From Pseudomonas frederiksbergensis (lineage in GTDB: Bacteria; Pseudomonadota; Gammaproteobacteria; Pseudomonadales; Pseudomonadaceae), in assembly GCF_001874645.1 (NCBI RefSeq), contig NZ_CP017886.1:4516501-4580500 (forward strand): a DNA stretch of 64,000 nt, given 5' to 3'. The number at the start of each line of letters is the position of its first letter. Positions within the stretch are counted from its first letter, which is position 1. Made by a program: the position numbers and the translations under genes. The notes beneath the pieces were generated by a model. That model did not search any database, was not told where the DNA came from, and saw only the letters and a program-made list of their open reading frames with translations. Shown piece by piece: positions 37,319-46,800 of this stretch.

Positions 37319-38378
37319 TGCCACGATCCGGCATGCGGTCTTTCTCGAGCAGCTGAAGGCGGGCGAGGTCGGTAAGTTCGCTCCGTTCCTCAAGGAGATT
37401 GACCGCTCGATTCGAGATCGACTTACCCAGTCGGACCTGACCGAGTACAACGTCAAGCGGCTGGAGGCGCTGCTGAAAGAGGTCGACAGCCTGTTGCTGG
37501 GCATCTTTGATCGCTACAGCGTGCAACTGAATCTCGATCTGATCGACATTGCCAACTACGAAGCTGAGTTCGAGGCGACGAGCCTGGCCAGGTCTGCGCC
37601 GGTTGGTGTGTCGCTGGACGTTGCGGCGCCGACGGCGGCAGCCATCAGGGCGGCGGTGCTGACGAACCCGCTCAGTGTTCGCGGCACCGGTGGCGGCAAG
37701 CTGCTAAAGGCCTTCATCAAGGGCTGGACTACGGCAGAGCGGGAGCGCGTCACCGGCACGATCCGGCAAGGTTTCTTCGAGGGGCAGACGAACTTCCAGA
37801 TCATTCGCACCATCCGCGGCACCAAAGCGGCCGGCTACAAAGACGGCATCCTGGCCACGACCAATCGCAACGCCAGTACGGTGGTGCACACTTCGATTCA
37901 GCATGTGTCGTCACAGGCGCGGATGGAGGTGGCCAAGGCCAACACGGACATCGTGGTCGAGATTGAAATGGTCGCCACGCTGGATAGCAAGACCAGCCAG
38001 CAATGTCGCTCGATGGATAAGCGACGGTTCCCGGTTGATTCCGGGCCCAGGCCACCGTTCCACCCGAACTGCCGCACCACGTTCATTTTGCGGACCAAGC
38101 TCAGCGAGATGTTCGCGAAGGGCACTACGCGGGCTTCGGTTGGTGCGGATGGCGCGGGCCAGGTCAGTGCGAGCCTTGATTATTACCACTGGCTCCAGCA
38201 GCAACCGGCATCGTTTCAGGATGTCGCGATCGGCCCTGTCCGGGCAAAGCTGTTCCGTGAAGGCGGGCTGAGCGTCCAGCGCTTTGCCGAGCTGCAGCTT
38301 GATCGCAACTTTGCACCTCTGACCCTATTGCAAATGAAGGGGCTGGAACCGCTGGCGTTCGAACGCGCCGGAATTTAA
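37293..38378 (+). CDS. Minor head protein (phage Mu F / SPP1 gp7-like)
   Basis: 361 residues. The conserved region HTSIQHVSSQARMEVAKANT, TLDSKTSQQCRSMDKRRFPV and PRPPFHPNCRTTF (about 195-270) is the head-morphogenesis domain PF04233. Present in few copies per capsid and thought to act with the portal in DNA injection or assembly. GTG start at 37293 lies inside the portal gene. Confidence 0.88.
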   Translation: MAVNQAILDATIRHAVFLEQLKAGEVGKFAPFLKEIDRSIRDRLTQSDLTEYNVKRLEALLKEVDSLLLGIFDRYSVQLNLDLIDIANYEAEFEATSLARSAPVGVSLDVAAPTAAAIRAAVLTNPLSVRGTGGGKLLKAFIKGWTTAERERVTGTIRQGFFEGQTNFQIIRTIRGTKAAGYKDGILATTNRNASTVVHTSIQHVSSQARMEVAKANTDIVVEIEMVATLDSKTSQQCRSMDKRRFPVDSGPRPPFHPNCRTTFILRTKLSEMFAKGTTRASVGADGAGQVSASLDYYHWLQQQPASFQDVAIGPVRAKLFREGGLSVQRFAELQLDRNFAPLTLLQMKGLEPLAFERAGI

Positions 38379-38396
38379 TAGAACACTTTCAATCAG

Positions 38397-38416
38397 CCGC
38401 CTCCGGGCGGTTTTTT
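38397..38416 (+). terminator. Terminator between minor head and scaffold genes
   Basis: CCGCC/GGCGG stem, 4-base loop, six T. First of six terminator-like hairpins inside the late operon. Confidence 0.75.
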
Positions 38417-38460
38417 ATTGCCTGCAAAGCGGGCAAAACATACCCAAGGGGTGCATCAAC

Positions 38461-39189
38461 GTGGCAGAAGAAAACGAAATCGACCTGGAAAACCCGGCAA
38501 TCAAGGCCGCTATCGCGACTGCCGTTGAAGCCTCCGTTTCTGGCCTGAAAACCAAGAACACGGAACTGCTAGGCAAGCTGAAGGACACCACCGGCAAGCT
38601 GACCCAGTTCGAAACCCAGTTTGAAGGCATCGATATCGACGCCGTCAAAGGGCTGCTGAGCCGGGCTGGTCAGGACGAAGAAACCAAGCTGCTGACAGAG
38701 GGCAAGGTGGACGAAGTCTTCAATCGGCGCACTGAGCGCCTGCGTAGCGACTACGACAAGCAACTGAAGACCGTAACCGGTCGCGCCGAGAAGGCAGAAG
38801 CCTTCGCCGCCAAGTTTCAGGGCAAAGTCCTGGGCGACTCGGTGCGCGGCGCTGCACTGAAAGCCGGCGCACTGCCGGAAGCTACCGACGACATCATCCT
38901 GCGCGCCAAGGGCGTGTTCTCTCTGAATGAAGAGGGTGAAGCGGTCGCTGTTGATGAGTCTGGCCAGACCATCATGGGCAAAGACGGCAAAACACCTCTG
39001 ACCCCGCTCGAATGGGCGGAATCTTTGCGCGAAAGCGCACCTCACCTGTGGCCAAGGGCTTCAGGAACAAATGCCCCGGGCGGGGGTGGCGGCCAGGCTG
39101 CATTCAAGCGCTCCGAAATGACCTCCGAGCAAAAGCGCGATTACCAGCGCAAGCACGGCCAAACCGCATTCCTGCAATTGCCCAAGTAA
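38461..39189 (+). CDS. Scaffold-like head assembly protein
   Basis: 242 residues, acidic and coiled-coil (KTKNTELLGKLKDTTGKLTQ, DYDKQLKTVTGRAEKAEAF), then a Gly-rich linker (NAPGGGGGQ) and a basic C-terminal hook (TSEQKRDYQRKHGQ). The composition and the place before the capsid gene are those of scaffolds. GTG start. Family known by position and form only. Confidence 0.78.
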   Translation: MAEENEIDLENPAIKAAIATAVEASVSGLKTKNTELLGKLKDTTGKLTQFETQFEGIDIDAVKGLLSRAGQDEETKLLTEGKVDEVFNRRTERLRSDYDKQLKTVTGRAEKAEAFAAKFQGKVLGDSVRGAALKAGALPEATDDIILRAKGVFSLNEEGEAVAVDESGQTIMGKDGKTPLTPLEWAESLRESAPHLWPRASGTNAPGGGGGQAAFKRSEMTSEQKRDYQRKHGQTAFLQLPK

Positions 39190-39201
39190 GGGGACTCACC
39201 C

Positions 39202-40167
39202 ATGGCTACAACCGTAAACAGCAACCTGATCATCTACAACGATGAGGCGCAAACCGCATACCTGGAGCGCGTCCAGGACAACCTGGATGTGTTCAACGCA
39301 TCGTCCAACGGCGCGATCGTCCTCGACAACGAGCTGATCGAAGGCGACTTCCGCAAGCGCGCCTTCTACAAAATCGGCGGCTCGCTGGAGCACCGCGACG
39401 TCAACTCCACCGGCAAGGTAACCGCCAAGAAGATTGGCTCCGGTGAGGCGGTAGGCGTCAAGGCACCATGGATGTACGGTCCATACCAAACCACCGAAGA
39501 GGCCTTCAAGCGTCGTGGTCGTCCAGTAGAGGAGTTCTCCCAGATCATCGGTGCCGATGTGGCTGATGCGACTCTGGAAGGCTTCATTCAATATTCCACC
39601 GCCGCGCTGCGTGCTTCTATCGGCTCCAATGCTGGCATGGTGGTTTCGGCCAACATCGAAACCGACGGCAAAAAGACCCTGACTCGCGGTATGCGCAAAT
39701 TCGGCGACAAGTTCGGGCGTATCGCTCTGTGGGTTATGCACTCTTCGGCATACTTCGACATCGTCGATGAAGCGATCACTAACAAGATCTACGAAGAGGC
39801 GGGCGTGGTGATCTACGGCGGCCTGCCAGGCACTCTGGGTAAGCCTGTGCTGGTCACCGACACTGCGCCGGCAGATGTGATCTTCGGTCTGCTGCCGAAT
39901 GCGGTGGTGATCACCGAGTCTCAGGCTCCAGGCTTCCGCTCGTACGAAGTGAACGATGAAGTGAACCTGGGTATCGGCTACCGCGCCGAGGGTACCGTCA
40001 ACATCGATGTGCTGGGTTACAGCTGGAAGGAGGCCGCCGGCGGCGCAAATCCAACTCTGGCAGCGGTCGGCTCTGCGGCCAACTGGACCAAGCATGCTGG
40101 CAGCGACAAAGTCACCGCCGGCGTGATGATCAAGCTGACTGCCACTCCGCCAGTAACTGGCGGTTAA
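39202..40167 (+). CDS. Major capsid protein
   Basis: 321 residues following the scaffold gene. Contains YLERVQDNLDVFNASSNGAI, RRGRPVEEFSQIIGADVADA and VMHSSAYFDIVDEAITNKIY, which resemble HK97-fold capsid proteins of this phage type. CCCATGG start with AAGGGGA upstream. Expected to be the most abundant virion protein. Confidence 0.88.
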   Translation: MATTVNSNLIIYNDEAQTAYLERVQDNLDVFNASSNGAIVLDNELIEGDFRKRAFYKIGGSLEHRDVNSTGKVTAKKIGSGEAVGVKAPWMYGPYQTTEEAFKRRGRPVEEFSQIIGADVADATLEGFIQYSTAALRASIGSNAGMVVSANIETDGKKTLTRGMRKFGDKFGRIALWVMHSSAYFDIVDEAITNKIYEEAGVVIYGGLPGTLGKPVLVTDTAPADVIFGLLPNAVVITESQAPGFRSYEVNDEVNLGIGYRAEGTVNIDVLGYSWKEAAGGANPTLAAVGSAANWTKHAGSDKVTAGVMIKLTATPPVTGG

Positions 40168-40180
40168 TCACGCATCAAAG

Positions 40181-40200
40181 GGCGGCCAACAATGGCCGCC
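40181..40200. other. Perfect hairpin after the capsid gene
   Basis: GGCGGCCA-ACAA-TGGCCGCC: an 8-bp stem with no T-run, between the capsid stop and the next ATG. It could stabilise the capsid mRNA 3' end or define a processing site. Confidence 0.6.
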
Positions 40201-40212
40201 ACGGAGTAGTTC

Positions 40213-40530
40213 ATGGAACTCATCTACACCAATCAACTGGATGGCTTTGACCCGAACAAGCGCTATCGCAATGCCGATCTGTTTCGCTCCGTTGAGAGCG
40301 GGGTGACAAAGGTTATCGTCGTTGGCGATCACCCAATGATTGTTGATGCATACGAGGTACTGGGAGTCGAAGTGATCGTCTCCGAGTTGCCGACTGTGCA
40401 GGGCGAAGCGGAAACTGACCCCGCGAAAATGGGCGTCGGCGCTCTGCGTGAATGGCTGACTGTTCAAGGCATCGACTATGATCCCAAGGCCCCCAAGGCC
40501 GAAATCCTGAAACTTATTCCAGTGAGCTGA
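40213..40530 (+). CDS. Head-tail junction protein with HeH/LEM-like C-terminus
   Basis: 105 residues. Begins MELIYTNQLDGFDPNKRYRN. The C-terminal MGVGALREWLTVQGIDYDPK AND KAEILKLIP part resembles the small HeH/LEM helix pair of phage proteins. Its place after the capsid gene suggests a head-decoration or connector role; not certain. Confidence 0.6.
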   Translation: MELIYTNQLDGFDPNKRYRNADLFRSVESGVTKVIVVGDHPMIVDAYEVLGVEVIVSELPTVQGEAETDPAKMGVGALREWLTVQGIDYDPKAPKAEILKLIPVS

Positions 40531-40533
40531 TTC

Positions 40534-41037
40534 ATGACTCTCATCATCGAGGACTGCACCGGCAAGCCGGACGCTGAAAGCTACGCGAGCGCTGCGGACC
40601 TGGTCATGTACGCGCGGAAGTTCGGCGTGACCATCCCTGCGGACGAGCCAGCGCAAGAAGCACTGCTTCGCCGGTCCGCCTTGGCGATGGATGGCATGAC
40701 CTGGAAAGGTCGCAAGATGTCGAGTGATCAGGCGCTGGCCTGGCCGCGTCGCGGCGTTGAGCTGGACAGTCAAATCAAGCCAGATAACTACCTACCGGCG
40801 CGCATTCAGTACGGGCAGATGGCCTTGGCCGCCGAGATCCATACCGATGACATTGATCCGGTCGAGAAGCGCACGGGCGCGGTGATCAGGGAGCGGGTCG
40901 AAGGTGCGGTCGACGTCCAGTATGCGACGATCAGCAATACCAGCGGCCGGCTCTTGCCGGCGGCACCGGACCGCCCCAGTGCCACACAGTTCGCAGACTA
41001 CCTGGCCAAACGAGGCCTCTTTGCCGTAAGGGCCTGA
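40534..41037 (+). CDS. Head completion / connector protein (DnaT_2-like)
   Basis: 167 residues starting MTLIIEDCTGKPDAESYASA, with ALAWPRRGVELDSQIKPDNY and VKVQYATI-type helix (AVDVQYATISN). This family is annotated as DnaT-like in databases but sits in head-tail modules, so a connector role is inferred. Confidence 0.72.
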   Translation: MTLIIEDCTGKPDAESYASAADLVMYARKFGVTIPADEPAQEALLRRSALAMDGMTWKGRKMSSDQALAWPRRGVELDSQIKPDNYLPARIQYGQMALAAEIHTDDIDPVEKRTGAVIRERVEGAVDVQYATISNTSGRLLPAAPDRPSATQFADYLAKRGLFAVRA

Positions 41038-41039
41038 TC

Positions 41040-41411
41040 ATGAGCGAGTTCTACAACCGCATGGCTGCGACCGCTTTGCGGTTGATAGCTCAATTCGGCC
41101 AGCCCGTGACTATCCGTGACATCACCAAGGGTGCGTACGACCCGAGTACCAGCAAAACGCGGCCTGACTCGGTCGTCGAGCGCACAGCCCAAGGCATCAT
41201 GCTCGACTTCACCGGGCAAGAGTTTCAGACCAATTCATTGATCAAGGTCGGCGACAAAAAGCTGAAGATCGCAGCAAGCGGGCTGACCTCGCCGCCGACG
41301 CTGCTCAGCAAGGTCGTTGCCCAGGGGCGCACCTGGACCATTGTTCCGCCACTGAAAGAGATCAACCCAGCCGGCACGCCGATCCTGTACGAGCTGCAGG
41401 TGCGGTCATGA
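41040..41411 (+). CDS. Head-tail connector / closure protein
   Basis: 123 residues. Begins MSEFYNRMAATALRLIAQFG; beta-rich with ITKGAYDPSTSKTRPDSVVE and GDKKLKIAASGL. This pattern is common to head-closure proteins between connector and tail genes. Coupled to the next gene by ATGA. Confidence 0.72.
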   Translation: MSEFYNRMAATALRLIAQFGQPVTIRDITKGAYDPSTSKTRPDSVVERTAQGIMLDFTGQEFQTNSLIKVGDKKLKIAASGLTSPPTLLSKVVAQGRTWTIVPPLKEINPAGTPILYELQVRS

Positions 41412-42061
41412 GTAAATACGCCGGCATGAACGGTAGCTTCGCCGAGAACATCCGGCAGTTCGCTGAACAGGCAAAGGCGGGTATCGACGCAACGTTCCGC
41501 GAGATCGTCATCGAGATCGGCAGCAGTGTTATCCGCATGTCGCCGGTGGGCAATCCCGAGATCTGGGCGGCCAACGTCGCGCATCGCCAGGCAAACGCCC
41601 GGGCGGCCGATGACTATGACTTCAAGGTCGCTGTACGCAACACGGTCATCAACCTGACCGACAGCAATTTCACCAAGGCCGGCAAGCTCAAGCGTGGCGT
41701 GAAGTACGCCAAGCCGCTGACCAAGACCGAGCGCGACCAGAACTTCAATGTGAACGGTCTGGTGGCGGGGAAGGGCTACGTCGGCGGGCGCTTTCGCGGT
41801 AACTGGCAGTTCTCGATCGACACCCCGGCCGAGGGCGTGCTTGATCAGGTCGATCCGTCGGGCAATGTGACGATTGCGGTGCTGCGGGCCCAGGTGCAGG
41901 CGCTGACCATTGGGCAGACTGCGTACATCGTGAACAACTTGCCGTACGGCATCGCCCTCGAGTATGGCCATTCCAAGCAGGCACCCGGCGGTATGGTCCG
42001 AGTGACCTTGACCCGTTTCCAGCAGATCGTTGAAGAAGCCATCAGGAACAACCAGGTATGA
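41408..42061 (+). CDS. Tail completion protein (gp10-like)
   Basis: 217 residues, starting MSKYAGMNGSFAENIRQFAE and ending with LPYGIALEYGHSKQAPGGMV, a YGxxLExGxSxQAPxG motif shared by HK97 gp10 and related neck or tail completion proteins. Overlaps both neighbours by 4 bases. Confidence 0.8.
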   Translation: MSKYAGMNGSFAENIRQFAEQAKAGIDATFREIVIEIGSSVIRMSPVGNPEIWAANVAHRQANARAADDYDFKVAVRNTVINLTDSNFTKAGKLKRGVKYAKPLTKTERDQNFNVNGLVAGKGYVGGRFRGNWQFSIDTPAEGVLDQVDPSGNVTIAVLRAQVQALTIGQTAYIVNNLPYGIALEYGHSKQAPGGMVRVTLTRFQQIVEEAIRNNQV

Positions 42062-42474
42062 GCCACGCAATTATTCGACAGCTATTTGAGGGGCGCCTGA
42101 ACGGCTGGGCTGCGACTCGCACACCGGCACTGCGCATTGCCTATGAAGATGTCGCCTTTACGCCGGCAGACGGCGAGACCTATCTCAAGGCATTCGCCAT
42201 TCCGGCCGGCACGGGCAGCAACACGCTTGGCGGTGATCACCGCGTTTACACCGGCGTATTTCAGGTGAGCATTGTCACGCCATCGGGCTCAGGTCCTGGT
42301 TCGGCAGAAGGGGTGGTGGACGAGCTTGCCGATCTGTACCCGCTCTATCTCCGACTCAACCGCGCAGACTTCGAAGTCATCGTGCTGACGCCGGTAGAGC
42401 CGAGCCCCGGCATTCCAGACGACACCACCTACACCGTTGCTGCGTCGTTCCAGTACCGCGCTGACACCAACTAA
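42058..42474 (+). CDS. Tail terminator protein (DUF4128-like)
   Basis: 138 residues. MSHAIIRQLFEGRLNGWAAT, then YLKAFAIPAGTGSNTLGGDH and VYTGVFQVSIVTPSGSG. Tail terminator proteins (lambda U-like) of the DUF4128 type cap the tail tube. Position between neck and tube genes agrees. Confidence 0.8.
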   Translation: MSHAIIRQLFEGRLNGWAATRTPALRIAYEDVAFTPADGETYLKAFAIPAGTGSNTLGGDHRVYTGVFQVSIVTPSGSGPGSAEGVVDELADLYPLYLRLNRADFEVIVLTPVEPSPGIPDDTTYTVAASFQYRADTN

Positions 42475-42496
42475 TTCGCCCGTTGGGCAAACCCAG

Positions 42497-42517
42497 AACC
42501 CGCCTCGTGCGGGTTTT
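42497..42517 (+). terminator. Terminator before the tail tube gene
   Basis: AACCCGC/GCGGGTT stem with CTCGT loop, followed by TTTG and further T-rich sequence. Confidence 0.65.
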
Positions 42518-42543
42518 GTCATTTTTGAAGAGAGGAAACACCC

Positions 42544-43197
42544 ATGGCCGGCATCAAGATGCCCAACGGCGCGACACTCGAAATCGCTTCTGCGTATGGC
42601 GTTGCGATTCCCTTCACCTCGCTGAGCAATGCGAGCCCTGCAGTTGCCACGGCGGCTGCTCACGGCCTGGCCGAGGGCGACATCATCGCTGTCAGCTCCG
42701 GCTGGACGCGCTTGAATGATCGCGCCGTCAAAGTCGGGGAGATCGCCAGCGGCACCTTCGCCCTTGGCGGCATCAATACCACCAATGTTCAGCAGTACCC
42801 GGCTGGCTCCGGCATTGGCTCGGCGCGTGAGGTCACGTCTTTTGTCGAGATTTCACAAGTGACAGAGCTGGCTTCGAGCGGTGGCGATCAACAGTTTCTC
42901 ACCTATGGCTTCCTGGCTGACGATGACGACCGTCAGATGCCCACCACCAAGAACCCGACCACGATGAGCATCACTGTCGCGGACGACCCATCCAAGCCCT
43001 ACGTTCCAATCTGCGAGGCGGCGGACGACGACAAGCAGGTTCGTGTTCTGCGCATGAACCTGCCGGGCGGCGACATCATTCTCTACAACGGCTATGTGTC
43101 GATCACTTCGACCCCGACTATGGGGCGTAACAACCTGATGACCCGCGTCATCAGCATTGCACTGACTGGCCGTCCAACTCGTTACGCGGCGGTGTAA
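42544..43197 (+). CDS. Major tail tube protein
   Basis: 217 residues, lambda V-like tube fold. Begins MAGIKMPNGATLEIASAYGV and carries MPTTKNPTTMSITVADDPSK, then NGYVSITSTPTMGRNNLMTR near the end, all common to phage tail tube TTP_3 proteins. AGAGAGG precedes the ATG. Expected to be the second most abundant virion protein. Confidence 0.88.
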   Translation: MAGIKMPNGATLEIASAYGVAIPFTSLSNASPAVATAAAHGLAEGDIIAVSSGWTRLNDRAVKVGEIASGTFALGGINTTNVQQYPAGSGIGSAREVTSFVEISQVTELASSGGDQQFLTYGFLADDDDRQMPTTKNPTTMSITVADDPSKPYVPICEAADDDKQVRVLRMNLPGGDIILYNGYVSITSTPTMGRNNLMTRVISIALTGRPTRYAAV

Positions 43198-43200
43198 CCC

Positions 43201-43581
43201 ATGGCCAAGTTCAAGCTAATTCAAAACCCAACCTTCAAGGCGGACGTGATGATCCCTCGGGTCGGCGGTGACCCCATGAAGGTGCCGTTTGAGTTCAAGT
43301 ATCTCGACCGGACCGAGCTCGCAGCGCTGTACGCCGATTGGGAGGATCGTCACAAGGCCTTGGGTCTGAAGATTGAAGACATGGACCTCAAGGAGTTCAC
43401 CGCGGCGCAGATCGACATCCAGGTTGGGCAAATCAAATCTGTGGTGGTTGGCTGGGGCTTTGACGAGAAGCTAACCGACGAGAATATTCGCATTCTGGTC
43501 AGTTCGATCGCCTCTACGCCTAGTGCGGTGTTAGCGGCGTACTCCGAGGCGTTCAGCCAGGCCCGCCTGGGAAACTCCTAA
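43201..43581 (+). CDS. Tail assembly chaperone (gpG-like)
   Basis: 126 residues. Lambda G equivalent: binds the tape measure protein during tail assembly. MAKFKLIQNPTFKADVMIPR and LDRTELAALYADWEDRHKAL lead to the C-terminal SEAFSQARLGNS. The slippery heptamer G-GGA-AAC at 43569-43575 lies three codons before the TAA in the correct phase, so a fraction of ribosomes should shift -1 and extend into the T frame. Confidence 0.9.
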   Translation: MAKFKLIQNPTFKADVMIPRVGGDPMKVPFEFKYLDRTELAALYADWEDRHKALGLKIEDMDLKEFTAAQIDIQVGQIKSVVVGWGFDEKLTDENIRILVSSIASTPSAVLAAYSEAFSQARLGNS

Positions 43582-43898
43582 GCGCTTCGCGCGCCCTGTA
43601 CGAAGCCGGCCCGTCAGATGCAGATCTGGCGGCGTTCGGCATGTCGCGCAATGACATTCCGGTCGAGCAGATCGATATCTGGCCGGACAACTGGCCGGCT
43701 TTCACGGTCTTCGAGGCGATGAGTACTCAGTGGCGTACAGGCGCGTGCGGCGCAACGGGATTGGACTACGGCGTTCTGCCCAGCGTGATTCGAATGTGTG
43801 GCGTGCCTCTCGGTGAGCGGCAAAGCATCTTCAGCGATATCCGTCACATGGAAGCTGAAGCCCTGCAGGTGATGGCGGAACAGAGAGACAACAAATGA
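43201..43898 (+). CDS. Frameshifted tail assembly chaperone (gpGT-like)
   Basis: Produced by -1 slippage at GGGAAAC (43569-43575). Zero-frame codons up to AAC (43573-43575) are followed by CTC CTA AGC from 43575, giving LLSASRALYEAGPSDADLAA and on to the DUF1799-like NDIPVEQIDIWPDNWPAFTV, total about 232 residues. The T frame lacks its own ribosome site near the ATG at 43641. Organisation is the same as lambda G/GT. Confidence 0.88.
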
Positions 43899-46800
43899 GC
43901 GTCAACTTCACGTCCTTGGGTATCGAGGTCAATTCGTCACAGGCCGTCAGTGCGGCCGGCGACCTGGACAAACTGGTCGTTGCGGCCGAGGGCGCCGAAA
44001 AAGCCGTCGATGGTCTCGGCAAGGCCAGCGACAGCCTGGCCAACACCGGCAAGAAGGTTGCGCAGGCCGAATCGGAAGCCGCTCAGGGTGTCGAAAAGTC
44101 CACTGGTGCCACGCAGCGTCAGGCCGAGGCAAGACGGAAATCAGGCGCAAGTGCGACCAGTGAAATCGCCATCATCAGCCAACTCGAAAAGGCGATGTCC
44201 GGCAACATCGGCAGCATGGAACAACTGATCCAGGCTGAAGGACTTCTGGAGCGCGCCCGAAAAGGCGGGCTGGTCACCATTGAGGAACAGGCCCGCTATC
44301 AGGACCAGTTGGGCAAGGCCTACGACAAGATCGAAAAAGCCGAGGCCAAGGAAGCGGCGCAGAAACAGCGCCTGATCGACGCGGAAAATCGCCAGATCGA
44401 GGCGCTGAAGCGCACGGTCAACAGCATCGATCCGGTTACTGCAAAGCTGGCCAAGCTTGAGGCGCAGGAAAAGGCGCTGGAGGCTGCGCACAAGGCCGGT
44501 GTGGTTGATGCGAATCGCTACAACGAGGCGCTGGCCAAGATCGGCAAGGACCGCTCGGCACTCACCGCCACAGAGACGGCATTCGACAAACTGAAGCTCG
44601 GCAGCCGCCAGGCTCAGGAAAATGTCGTGCAGCTTGGTAACGCGTTGTCGTCTAGTGACTGGGGGAGCGGCGTTCGTGCTGTGGCTCAGCTCGGTGCGGG
44701 CGCCGGAGCGTCGGCGGCCGGCATGCTGGCACTTGTTGCTCCGGTAGGTCTGGTTGCCGCCGCGATTGGCGGGTTGGCTGTCGCGTACTACCAGGGCAGC
44801 AAAGAGCAGGATGCCTTCAACAAATCGCTGATTCTGACGGGCAACTTTGCGGGCTCCAGCTCAAATCAGTTGAGCGACATGGCGCGCCAGGTCAGCGCAA
44901 CCGTTGGCACTACCGGTGCCGCCGCGGATGTTCTGGCGACCCTGGCCGGTAACGGCAAGCTGGCCGGCAGCAGTTTTGTCGAAATCACTGAAGCCGCGCT
45001 GTCGATGGAGAAGGCTACGGGCAAGTCCGTCGACGCGACGGTGGCCGAGTTCGTCAAGATCGCCGATGACCCGGTCGCTGCAGCGAAGTCGCTGAACGAT
45101 CAGTATCATTTCCTCACCGCGTCCGTGTATTCGCAGATCGTGGCTTTGAAGGAGCAGGGCGACGAGGTTGGTGCAGTCAAGCTGCTCACCGACACCTATG
45201 CCGATACCGTCAAGTCACGGGCTGGCGAGATAACTCAGAACCTTGGGCTGATCGAGCAAGGCTGGAAATCTATCAAGTCGGCGGCGGCCGAAGCGCTGGA
45301 CGCCACCCTGGATGTGGGCCGAACCCAGTCAATTGACACCCAGATCGCCAACTATCAAAAGATTCTCGATGATCGAAAGTCAGGCTTTCTGGCCAAGCTG
45401 TTTCCTGATGATTTGGGGGGCGGTAGTCAGTCCAGCAAATTCCTTGAGGGGCAGATTTCAGCACTGCAGAAGCGGAAAACTGAAATTGAGGCAAACTCCA
45501 AAGCCCAGGGCGATAACACTCGGATACAAGACGAGGCGCAGGAAGCGCACCGCCGCCTGAAGGCTATCAGCGATGCCAACCTCAGTAGCGAGGAAAAGCG
45601 CAACAAGCTGCTCAAGGATTACCGGCGGGAAGTTGATGCTCTGCGCAAAGCCAATCCGAATGATCCTCTGGTTCAGGCGGATTACGTTGCCAAAACCATC
45701 GAGAACATCAAGGACAAGAACAAGGACCCCAAGGCTGCCAGTGCCGCGGTCGACTTGACCGGTTTCAACAACTCGAAAAACGCCCTCGCCGAAACGCTGA
45801 GCTATTACAAAAACGCCGAGAAGGAACTCGAAGCGTCGCAGCATGCCGGCGTGATCTCGCAAGCAAGTTACACCGAGCAACGCGTCAACCTAATCAAGCA
45901 GCAAGCCGTCGAGGTCAGCCAGGGTTACCAGGCAGAAATCGCCGCGCTTGAGGCAGCAAGGGGTAAGACCAGCACTTCGGCCGCCCAGCGTATCCAGCTT
46001 GACCAGAAGATCGCCGATGCACGCACGGCGATGGTCAAGGCGCAGAAGGATGCCGACAGCCAGCTTGAAGTGCTCGCGACAAATGAAACCGGCCGACTCG
46101 CCAAGCAAGAACGCGCGATCACTTCGTACGCTCAGGCGCTGAGTCAGCAACAGAAGGCGTTGGAGTTGGCCGGCCAGCGCGCCGTTATCGGTGTTGGCCA
46201 AGGTGACCGCCAGAATGCACTCAGCGGCGAGTTGAACAACCAGCAAGACCGGCTCGCTCAGCAGTCGCTGGAGTTGGAAAACCAACGCTCCGACCCGTCG
46301 CGCAATATGTCGGACGAAGAGTTCACCCGCAAATCCCAAGCCCTCGCAGACGCGAACAAGGCGGCGACCGACCAGATTCAGCAGAACTATGCCGATGTCG
46401 AAGCGGCGCAGGGAGATTGGACGAAGGGCGCCACCTCCGCCTGGCAGAACTATCTGGATTCGGCGCAGAACGTCGCCGGCCAGACCAAGAGCCTGTTCAG
46501 CAACGCCTTCAGTTCGATGGAGGACGCGGTCGTCAACTTCGCCATGACCGGGAAGTTGTCGTTCGCCGACTTCACCAAATCGATTTTGGCGGACATGGCG
46601 CGGATTGCCGCGCGGCAGGCCAGCTCGGCGTTGCTAAGCAGCCTGGTCGGTGCTGGCATCAGTTATTTCACTGGCAGTGGTTCCGGCGCAACAGGTGCTG
46701 CGACGGCTGGCGGTGCGGAGGCGGGAGCGCAGAGTTTCGGCAGTCAATTTGATGCCAGCTCCGCCTCGGTGACCTTCGGTGGTGGCCGGGCTTCGGGTGG

